From CAVSUB01 sp963730995 (lineage in GTDB: Bacteria; Acidobacteriota; Vicinamibacteria; Vicinamibacterales; 2-12-FULL-66-21), in assembly GCA_963730995.1 (NCBI GenBank), contig CAVSUB010000001.1, forward strand, positions 1,116,001-1,180,000: a stretch of 64,000 nucleotides of DNA, given 5' to 3'. The stretch's first letter is position 1, and each line of letters begins with the position of its first letter. This document shows, one piece after another, positions 53,720-60,904 of this stretch. The position numbers were made by a program, and so were the translations under genes. The notes beneath the pieces were generated by a model. That model had not been told where the DNA came from, made no database searches, and was given only the letters and a program-made list of their open reading frames with translations.

Positions 53720-53911
53720 TCATTGAACGCTGAATCTGACGTCGCGGCGAACCGTCAGCGTGCCGGCCGAGCACTCGATCGTCAGCAGGAATGCGCCCGG
53801 CGGCAGGCGATCCACAGGAACCGAGAATCGGTAATCAGCAGACCTGGCCGCGCGGGCCGTTCGCATCGATGAATCCGCACAGACCATCGGGCCATCATTG
53901 TAGTGTTCCGG
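53720..53911 (-). pseudogene. C-terminal remnant of a VWFA-related protein
   Basis: The minus strand reads, without a usable upstream gene, HYNDGPMVCADSSMRTARAA, then SADYRFSVPVDRLPPGAFLL, then TIECSAGTLTVRRDVRFSVQ and a stop. A closing segment of the form YRF..P...LPPG.Y.LTIEA..G..TVRRDVRF.V is the usual C-terminus of acidobacterial VWFA-related proteins. Only about 60 codons survive, next to an inverted-repeat island. Confidence 0.65.
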
Positions 53912-53998
53912 CCCCCCCCGACGATCCGCCTACTTGACAGCTGCGCGCGCAGGTTTTTGTCTCATGCAGGACCGGCATGGGAGACAATCTGCGGACCG

Positions 53999-55684
53999 AT
54001 GGCCTCGCTGCTGATACGCTCGGTTCTCGTCCTCGTGGTCCTCGTGACCGCTGGCTGCTCACGCTCTTCTCCCCAGCCTCCGTACGACGTGCTCATCACG
54101 GGCGGAACGGTTGTGGACGGCGACGGCACGCCAGGGAGGCGGGCTGACGTCGGAATCCGCGATGGCAGGATTGCCGCCGTCGGCGACCTGACGGCGGCGT
54201 CGGCCCGCCAGCGCATCGATGCCTCCGGCCTCGTCGTCGCACCCGGCTTCATCGACATGCACAACCACTCGGACTACACGATCCTCGCGGAGCCGAAGTC
54301 CGAGAGCATGATTCGTCAGGGCGTGACGACGATGGTGCTGGGGGAGTCGCGCTCGGCGGGTCCGGTGAAGACGGGAGCGAATGACGATCCGCGATCGCGA
54401 TCGGACGGCGCGAACGTGGACTGGACGACGCTCGGCGGCTACTTCCAGCGACTCGAGCGCCAGCACATGGCGACCAACATCGCGTCGTACGTGGGCGAAG
54501 AACAGGTCTGGACGTACGTCAAAGGCTACGGGCAGTCCGCCGCGACCTCCGCAGAGATCGACGAGATGAAGAAGCTCGTCGCGCAGGCGATGGAGGAAGG
54601 CGCCATGGGGCTCTCGACGGCCCTCCTCGAGCCGCCGTCCAGCCTGGCGACGACGGACAATCTCGTCGAGCTCGCGAAAGTGGCCAGGCAATACGGCGGG
54701 ATCTATGCCTCGCACATACGGGATGAGGGGGAAGGCGTTTTTCAGGCCGTAGACGAGGCCATCCAGGTCGGGAAGGGCGCGAACATACCGGTGGACATCC
54801 TCCACATGAAGATCGCGCACAAGAAGCTGTGGGGCCGTGTCAACGAGATCATCGCGATGGTCCAGAAGGCGCGCGACGAGGGCCGCACCGTGACGGCGAA
54901 CGTCTATCCCTACACGGCCGGGCAGAACAATCTGTCCTCGATCATTCCTCCCTGGGCGCACGACGGCGGGCGCGAACAGATGGTGGAACGCTTGCGCGAT
55001 CCGGCCGCGCGGCGGCGCATGCACGGCGAAATCCTGAACGGGCTCCCGAACTGGTACAACCACTACCTGGCGACCGGAGACGGCTGGGCGGGGATGATCC
55101 TGGTGTCCATGCAGAGCGAGCGGAACAAGCCTTTCCAGGGCAAGCGCATGAGCGAGCTCATCGCCGCCCGCGGCGGCGATCCGGTCGACGTCCTGTTCGA
55201 TCTCCTCGTCGAAGAGCAAGGCAGTGTTCCAACGGTGTTCTTCCACCATTCCGAGCCGGACATGCAGCTGGTGCTGAAGCAGCCATGGACGTCGATTGGC
55301 TCGGATGGCGCCGCCGTCAATCCTGACGGCCCGACAGGGCGATCGCATCCGCATCCGCGCTACTACGGCACGTTCCCGCGCGTCCTCGGACGCTACGTCA
55401 GAGAGCTCCATGTGCTGACGCTTCCGGAAGCGGTCAAGAAGATGACGAGCATGAACGCGGACAAGATCGGCATCAAGGATCGCGGGCGGCTTCGCGAAGG
55501 CCTCTGGGCGGACATCACGATCTTCGATCCCGCACGCGTCATCGACCGCGCGACATTCGAGAATCCGCACCAGTTCCCTGTGGGCATCGACTACGTCATC
55601 GTGAACGGCGTTCTCACCCTGGAGCACGAGCGTCACACGGGTGCGCTCGCCGGACGCGTGATCTACGGGCCGGGGAAGAAGTGA
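53999..55684 (+). CDS. D-aminoacylase-type amidohydrolase lipoprotein
   Basis: This 561-residue protein starts with a lipoprotein signal (LVLVVLVTAGCSRSS, lipobox VTAGC). It has the amidohydrolase frame of N-acyl-D-amino-acid deacylases: YDVLITGGTVVDGDGTPGRR, metal ligands in PGFIDMHNHSDYTIL, YGGIYASHIRDEGEG, VDILHMKIAHKKLWG and the aspartate in TSIGSDGAAVNPDG. The cysteine usually found in the GNCG-like loop is replaced (VLGESRS), so the metal site may differ. Start ATG 53999 was chosen for the signal peptide. It is followed 16 bases later by a paralogue. Confidence 0.9.
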   Translation: MASLLIRSVLVLVVLVTAGCSRSSPQPPYDVLITGGTVVDGDGTPGRRADVGIRDGRIAAVGDLTAASARQRIDASGLVVAPGFIDMHNHSDYTILAEPKSESMIRQGVTTMVLGESRSAGPVKTGANDDPRSRSDGANVDWTTLGGYFQRLERQHMATNIASYVGEEQVWTYVKGYGQSAATSAEIDEMKKLVAQAMEEGAMGLSTALLEPPSSLATTDNLVELAKVARQYGGIYASHIRDEGEGVFQAVDEAIQVGKGANIPVDILHMKIAHKKLWGRVNEIIAMVQKARDEGRTVTANVYPYTAGQNNLSSIIPPWAHDGGREQMVERLRDPAARRRMHGEILNGLPNWYNHYLATGDGWAGMILVSMQSERNKPFQGKRMSELIAARGGDPVDVLFDLLVEEQGSVPTVFFHHSEPDMQLVLKQPWTSIGSDGAAVNPDGPTGRSHPHPRYYGTFPRVLGRYVRELHVLTLPEAVKKMTSMNADKIGIKDRGRLREGLWADITIFDPARVIDRATFENPHQFPVGIDYVIVNGVLTLEHERHTGALAGRVIYGPGKK

Positions 55685-55700
55685 GGCAGGAGGCTTCGCG

Positions 55701-57341
55701 ATGAGATTCCTTCGCTTTGCGCTCGTCGTTGCATTCGTGGCGACTGCGGCCGGCCTGTCAGTCCGGCTGTCCGCACGACAGGCTCCGTACGATCTCCTGA
55801 TCCGCGGCGGCCATGTCGTCGACGGAACGGGGAACCCGTGGTTCGCGGGAGACGTCGCGATTCGCGGAGATCGGATCGCCGCGGTCGGCCATCTCGAAGG
55901 CGCGCGCGCGGCACGGGAAATCGACGCGCGTGGATTGGCCGTCGCGCCAGGCTTCATCGATCTGCATACGCACTCGGATCTCACGCTGCTCAACGATGGA
56001 AACGGCGAGAGCAAGGTCCGGCAGGGCGTGACGCTCGACGTGATCGGCGAGAGCACGTCGGTCGCGCCGCGCGACGGGCTGCCGGAAGCAAAGAGCACGT
56101 GGACGGATTTCACGGGCTACTGGCGTACGCTCAAGACCAAGGGCATCTCGATGAACCTGATCTCGGAGGTGTCCTATCAGCAGATCCGGCTCGTGGTGGC
56201 CGGCTACTCCCAGGCGCCGGCGACGCCCGCGCAGCTCGCACGGATGAAGGAGCTGACGATCCGGTCGATGCGCGAGGGCGCGTGGGGACTCGTCACGAGG
56301 TTCGAGAGCGGCGGCCCGGAGCATCCGGATGAGGTCATCGAGATCGCCAAAGTCGTCGCGTCGCTGGGTGGCATCTATGCCTCCCACATCGGCAGCGAGG
56401 GCATGCAGCAGGAGAAGGAACTGGCGTTCGCCATCCGTGTCGCCGAAGAAGCCCGGATACCGGTCCACATCTTTCACTTGAAGATTCGAGGGAAGAACAA
56501 CTGGGGAACCGTCGGAAAGTATGTCGCCACGATAGAGGCGGCGCGCAAACGCGGCCTCGACGTGACGGCGAACCAGTATCCCTACACGGCCATGCAGCAC
56601 CAGTGGAGCGCGTTCTTTCCGGTCTGGGCACGCGCCGGCGGACCGCAGGAGTTCGCAGCCATGTTGAAGGACCCGGCAGGCCGCCAGAAGATCAAAGACG
56701 ATCCGGATTTCCGGACCTGGGCCAGCGAGCACGGCTCGTGGGAGGGCATCGTCCTCGGACGCGCGCGGCAGCCGCAGAACAAGCGGTACGAGGGCAAGCG
56801 ACTGTCCGAGATCGCGGCCGAACGCGGTGACGCCGACCCGGCCGATACGTGCATCTCCCTGATGGCGGACGAAGGCGGAACGATCTCCGGCATCTTCCAC
56901 ACCATGTCGGAGGCGGACGTGCGCACGGTCATGGTGCAGCCGTGGGTGGCGATTGCGAGTGACGGCTCCGCGATCAATCTGGAGGAGGAAGGCGTCCCGC
57001 ACCCGCGAAGCTATTCGACCAACGCGCGCGTGCTCGGATACTACGTGAGGGACCAGAAGGTGCTCACGCTCGAGGACGCCATCAGGAAGATGACGAGCCT
57101 CCCCGCGCAGGTGCTCGGCCTTCGCGATCGCGGCCAGGTCCGCGAGGGATTTGCCGCAGACCTCGCGATCTTCGACCCGGCCAAGGTGGGCGAGACGAAC
57201 TCGTTCGAGAAGCCAAAAGCCTATGCCTCAGGCGTCTGGTACACCATCGTCAACGGAGTCCTCGTCGTGGATGGCGGCAAGCACACTGGAGCTCGCCCCG
57301 GACGTCCGCTCCTGGGACGTGGAGCGGAGTCCACACCTTGA
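55701..57341 (+). CDS. D-aminoacylase-type amidohydrolase, second copy
   Basis: This 546-residue exported paralogue of the preceding gene has a cleavable signal peptide instead of a lipobox. It has YDLLIRGGHVVDGTGNPWFA, PGFIDLHTHSDLTLL, LGGIYASHIGSEGMQ, VHIFHLKIRGKNNWG and VAIASDGSAINLEEEG. Here too the cysteine loop reads VIGESTS. A strong AGGAGG precedes the ATG at 55701. The two genes form an operon that probably cleaves N-acyl-D-amino acids or related amides outside the cytoplasm. Confidence 0.9.
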   Translation: MRFLRFALVVAFVATAAGLSVRLSARQAPYDLLIRGGHVVDGTGNPWFAGDVAIRGDRIAAVGHLEGARAAREIDARGLAVAPGFIDLHTHSDLTLLNDGNGESKVRQGVTLDVIGESTSVAPRDGLPEAKSTWTDFTGYWRTLKTKGISMNLISEVSYQQIRLVVAGYSQAPATPAQLARMKELTIRSMREGAWGLVTRFESGGPEHPDEVIEIAKVVASLGGIYASHIGSEGMQQEKELAFAIRVAEEARIPVHIFHLKIRGKNNWGTVGKYVATIEAARKRGLDVTANQYPYTAMQHQWSAFFPVWARAGGPQEFAAMLKDPAGRQKIKDDPDFRTWASEHGSWEGIVLGRARQPQNKRYEGKRLSEIAAERGDADPADTCISLMADEGGTISGIFHTMSEADVRTVMVQPWVAIASDGSAINLEEEGVPHPRSYSTNARVLGYYVRDQKVLTLEDAIRKMTSLPAQVLGLRDRGQVREGFAADLAIFDPAKVGETNSFEKPKAYASGVWYTIVNGVLVVDGGKHTGARPGRPLLGRGAESTP

Positions 57342-57360
57342 TTCACTTCGATTGCTGTGG

Positions 57361-57406
57361 CGCGGGGTCTTCAGACCCCGCGTCGGCGGGGCTTGAAAGC
57401 CCCGCC
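57361..57406. repeat. REP pair between convergent genes
   Basis: CGCGGGGTCTTCAGACCCCG and GGCGGGGCTTGAAAGCCCCG are adjacent perfect palindromes, the second ending at the stop codon of the minus-strand gene. Position and symmetry suggest a bidirectional transcription end. Confidence 0.8.
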
Positions 57407-59563
57407 CTACTTCACCGGCAGGCCGAACACATATAGCGCACCCTCGCCCGCCACGGCCACGTACTGCTGACCATCGACCGAGTACGTGATCGGACCGCTC
57501 GCAATCGTGCCTCCGAGATTCGTGTTCCAGAGCAACTCACCTGTTCGCGCATCGAGCGCCACGAAGTGGCCCTCCCGACCGCCCGAGAAGAGCAGGTCCG
57601 AGGCGGTCGTCAGGATTCCGCTCTCGGTGTAGTCGACCATCTTGAAGTCCCACTTCTTCTCGCCGGTCTTCGGATCGATCGCGCGGACCGCGCCGTAGCC
57701 CTCCGCCTCCGTGCGGAACGTCGCGTCGGGCCGTCCGCCTGCGCCGCCACGCCTGCCGCCGGTTGGAACGCTCGTCCTGCCGGTGTACTTCTTCCCGGCT
57801 TCCCAGGGCGGAACGTCGGCCTTCCTGGAGATGACCGAGTAGTTGTCCCACGCCGACAGGTAGAACAATCCCGTGCGCGGGCTGTACGACGGCGAGTACC
57901 AGTTCGTGCCGCCCTGCGTTCCAGGCTCGATGTAGGTGCCCTCGACGGTCGGCTTGGCGTTGGCCGCCCTGATGGGCCGCCCCTTCGCATCGAATCCTTC
58001 GTTCCAGTTCTGCTTCACGAAGGCCTTGCCCATCAGGAACTGACCGGTGACGCGATCCAGCACGTAGAAGAACCCGTTGCGATTCCCCCACAGCATCGCC
58101 TTGCGCGGCTGCCCCTGCCAGGTGATGTCGGCGAGTACCGGCACCTGTACGGAGTCCCAGTCGAACTCGTCGTTCGGCGTGAACTGGTAGTGCCATTTGA
58201 GCTTTCCTGTGTCGGCGTCGAGGGCAACGACAGAGTCGGAGTAGAGATTGTCGCCCGGGTTTCGTGGGCCTCCGGTCCAGCCGGGATTCGGGTTGCCGGT
58301 GCCCCAGAACGTCAGGTTCGTTGCCGGATCGTAGGAGCCGGTCACCCAGATCGGCGAGCCGCCGTGCTGCCACGAGTCGCCCGGCCACGTATCGTTGCCG
58401 GGCTCGCCGGGCTCCGCGACGGTATTGAACTTCCAGACCTGCTTTCCGGTGCGGACGTCGAACGCGGCGATCCAGCAATTGACGCCGTATTCGTTCGTCG
58501 CCGGCCCGAGGATGACTTTGTCCTTGACGACGAGAGGCGCGACATTGAACTGAAGGCCCTTCTTCCAGTCGACGAGCGTCCTGTTCCAAATCGACTTGCC
58601 GGTCTTCGCGTCGATCGCAATCAGGTGCCCGTCGTACGTGGCCCAGAACAGGCGATCCCCGGAGATCGCGAGGCCCTTCACGACCATCAAGTACGCATTC
58701 GACTCGGGGGGCACGCGGTATCGGAAGGTCCAGAAGCTCCGCCCCGTGGCCGCGTCGAGCGCCACGACCTCGCTGTTCTGGACCGCGTAGAGCACGCCGT
58801 CCACGACGAGCGGCGTGGTCTCCATCTTGTCGAGGTACTTGGGACGCCACACCCACTTCAGCGTCATACGCCCGACGTTCTCCGGTTTGATCTGATCGAG
58901 CAGACTATACCGCTGGCTCGAATAGCTGCCGCCGTAAGTGAGCCAGTTCTGAGGCTCGCGCTCCGCGTGCAGCACCCGATCCAGCGCCGGCGTCGGGTTC
59001 GGCGCCGGGTCCAGGTCCTCTCCTTCAGGCAGCGACGCCAGATAATTGACGACGTCGGCGATCTCCTGCGAAGTGAGCTTGCCCTCGTAGGATGGCATCA
59101 GACCCTTGGTGGCTATCGTCTGCTCGCGCAGGCTCGATCTCGCGTACGACTTGAGCTGCTCGTCGGCGTTCATCAGCTGAATGCTGAACGCATCCTGATT
59201 GAGGAGCCTTCCGACAATCGTGGCGCCGTCCTTCGTCACGAGACGGACGGAGCGGTGCTCCGGGAGGACATCCTGATCCGGCGCGACGAGGGCGTCCCGA
59301 AGCTCCTCGCGGCTGCGCAAGTTTCCGATGTCCGTCAGGGTTGGTCCCAAGCGGGAACCTCGATCGCCGATGCGGTGGCAATCGAGGCACTTGCTGCGCT
59401 CGACCAGAGCGCGGCCGTTTGCCACTGCGGCGCGCGGGCCGGAGTCCTGCGTGGCGCTGTGGCCCGTGGTGGCAACGATGGGCACCACGCCCGTGACGGC
59501 CGCAATAGCCGCGACGGCCGCCCGCCAAGAAAATACGCGCGTTATCGCGGATGAACCTATCAT
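57407..59563 (-). CDS. Cytochrome c-PQQ dehydrogenase fusion
   Basis: This 718-residue exported protein has an N-terminal cytochrome c domain (haem site CLDCH near residue 59, then TIVGRLLNQDAFSIQLMNAD and GLMPSYEGKLTSQEIADVVN). A full eight-bladed PQQ propeller of alcohol-dehydrogenase type follows. The catalytic aspartate is in FTPNDEFDWDSVQVPVL. The vicinal cysteine pair found in the 47582-49246 enzyme is missing (residues VPPESNAYL instead). A GGRRGGAGG linker lies near 640. GGAGG precedes the ATG. The domain order equals the two-gene pair 49243-50064 plus 47582-49246. Confidence 0.92.
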   Translation of the reverse strand: MIGSSAITRVFSWRAAVAAIAAVTGVVPIVATTGHSATQDSGPRAAVANGRALVERSKCLDCHRIGDRGSRLGPTLTDIGNLRSREELRDALVAPDQDVLPEHRSVRLVTKDGATIVGRLLNQDAFSIQLMNADEQLKSYARSSLREQTIATKGLMPSYEGKLTSQEIADVVNYLASLPEGEDLDPAPNPTPALDRVLHAEREPQNWLTYGGSYSSQRYSLLDQIKPENVGRMTLKWVWRPKYLDKMETTPLVVDGVLYAVQNSEVVALDAATGRSFWTFRYRVPPESNAYLMVVKGLAISGDRLFWATYDGHLIAIDAKTGKSIWNRTLVDWKKGLQFNVAPLVVKDKVILGPATNEYGVNCWIAAFDVRTGKQVWKFNTVAEPGEPGNDTWPGDSWQHGGSPIWVTGSYDPATNLTFWGTGNPNPGWTGGPRNPGDNLYSDSVVALDADTGKLKWHYQFTPNDEFDWDSVQVPVLADITWQGQPRKAMLWGNRNGFFYVLDRVTGQFLMGKAFVKQNWNEGFDAKGRPIRAANAKPTVEGTYIEPGTQGGTNWYSPSYSPRTGLFYLSAWDNYSVISRKADVPPWEAGKKYTGRTSVPTGGRRGGAGGRPDATFRTEAEGYGAVRAIDPKTGEKKWDFKMVDYTESGILTTASDLLFSGGREGHFVALDARTGELLWNTNLGGTIASGPITYSVDGQQYVAVAGEGALYVFGLPVK

Positions 59564-59573
59564 AGGCCCTCCA

Positions 59574-59709
59574 CAGCTCTCAGCTCTCAGCCTTCAGCTA
59601 CCAGCTCCCAGCTGTGATTTCTTGGGAGATGGTTGCTTCGGCTTGCAGCCATCATCCCCGCCCAACCTCAAGCCCGCTGTTAGCTGTTAGCTGTCAGCTG
59701 TCAGCTAAC
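59574..59709. repeat. CAGCTNN heptamer island with inverted second arm
   Basis: Six perfect 7-base units run from 59574 to 59615: CAGCTCT, CAGCTCT, CAGCCTT, CAGCTAC, CAGCTCC, CAGCTGT. The opposite arm at 59676-59709 has units AGCTGTT, AGCTGTT, AGCTGTC, AGCTGTC, AGCTAAC, the reverse of the same motif. About 60 bases separate them. The left arm is 11 bases from the start codon of the quinoprotein gene. Confidence 0.92.
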
Positions 59710-59720
59710 CCGGCGCGATC

Positions 59721-60782
59721 TTACAGCGTCGCGACGACGACGTCATAGATCGGCTGTGTGCCCTCGTGACCGTTGCCCGCCTCGATCGTGTAGAGGCCCT
59801 TATAGCCGAGATCCTGCTCGAGGAACTTGATCGCCGTGGCCAGATCCCAGTTCGTGCTGACGCGGGTGTGCATGGTGCCGGCAGTCACGGGGAACAGCAT
59901 CTTGAGGCACTGGTGCAGTTCTTCCTGGTTCTTCGCAGCCGCGCCGCCCACGTCGACGTTCGAATAGGCCCCCGCCGCTTTCAGGATTTCGAGGAGCAGC
60001 GCCCAGACTTCCGGGGATGGCATCGCGGGAGGGGGCGGTGTCGCCGGTGCGGCGGGCGCAGGGGCAGGAGCCGCAGCACCCGGTGCGGCAGAACCCGGTG
60101 CGGCAGCGACCGCGCCCGGCGCTCCGCCGGCCGGCGCCGCGGCGCCCTGAGCGTTTCCTCGACCGCGGCCGCCGCCTCCCCCGCCGCGGGTCTCGACCGA
60201 AACGATGATGCCCTTGGACCGCCCGTAGTCCGCCATCGCCTTGAGAGCAGGAATGCCGTAGACCTTATTCTCGTGCGTCGGCATGACCGAATCCGCGCCG
60301 CCCTGCGCCCCCTGGTTCACCATGACCCGCTGTGCGCCCATGAGAACCGCGTGATCGACCCATGCCTTCGTGAGGTCGATCGCCATCAACCGGTCGCGGA
60401 GGCGCGGCGCGGACATGTTCAGGCCGCTGAACTCCAGATTGATCTGAGTCGCTCTCGACTTGACCTTCTCCAGCCGGCTGCGAAGCTCTTTCAGGTACGA
60501 CGGTTCGGTCGAGGCGATGTGATAGTGCTGGAACTCCACCTTGTGGACGCCGTACTTATCCGCGATCATCTCGCCGATGTCGAACAGCTCGAGCGTCCGT
60601 TCGGGGCTGTCCTGAACGTCGGGCACCTTCAGGATGCGCTGAAAGTTCAGCGTCATGATCGCGATGCGATCGAGGGTGGACTGCTTGGCCTTCGCCGGCG
60701 TCTGTGCCTGCGCCCACAACGTGGGGCTGCCCGCCGCCGCTATGGTCGCGGCAGCACTTGCGAGAAACTCTCGACGTCTCAT
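59721..60782 (-). CDS. Sugar-phosphate isomerase/epimerase-like TIM-barrel protein with a low-complexity insertion
   Basis: This 353-residue exported protein has a twin-arginine-type signal (MRRREFLASAAATIAAAGSP). It is of the xylose-isomerase-like TIM-barrel family, judged from VHKVEFQHYHIAST, INLEFSGLNMSAPRLRDRL, GIIVSVETRGG and the closing GYKGLYTIEAGNGH. Around residues 198-262 the barrel is interrupted by about 65 residues of almost pure Gly/Ala/Pro/Arg (GGGGGGRGRGNAQGAAAPAG and onward to PATPPPPAMP). Catalytic activity cannot be assigned. Confidence 0.8.
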   Translation of the reverse strand: MRRREFLASAAATIAAAGSPTLWAQAQTPAKAKQSTLDRIAIMTLNFQRILKVPDVQDSPERTLELFDIGEMIADKYGVHKVEFQHYHIASTEPSYLKELRSRLEKVKSRATQINLEFSGLNMSAPRLRDRLMAIDLTKAWVDHAVLMGAQRVMVNQGAQGGADSVMPTHENKVYGIPALKAMADYGRSKGIIVSVETRGGGGGGRGRGNAQGAAAPAGGAPGAVAAAPGSAAPGAAAPAPAPAAPATPPPPAMPSPEVWALLLEILKAAGAYSNVDVGGAAAKNQEELHQCLKMLFPVTAGTMHTRVSTNWDLATAIKFLEQDLGYKGLYTIEAGNGHEGTQPIYDVVVATL

Positions 60783-60794
60783 GGGTGGAGTCCC

Positions 60795-60855
60795 CGGTTC
60801 TAGGGTTCTAGGGTTCTAGGGTTCTAAAGGTTCAAGGGTTCTAAGGGTTCTAAGG
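60795..60855. repeat. GGTTCTAGG short tandem repeat array
   Basis: Seven or more units of GGGTTCTA(A) type follow each other with one or two base changes. This is the reverse complement of the TAGAACCC array at 245-310. It lies 12 bases upstream of the TIM-barrel start codon. Confidence 0.88.
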
Positions 60856-60904
60856 GCCAGTGCCGCCTCGCACGCGACTGTCGCCCCGAAGCTCGAAGCC
60901 TGTT

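Noticed and set aside
54059..56113. A 684-codon minus-strand frame across the two amidohydrolases
   Set aside because: It is antisense to two well-defined enzymes with matching motifs.
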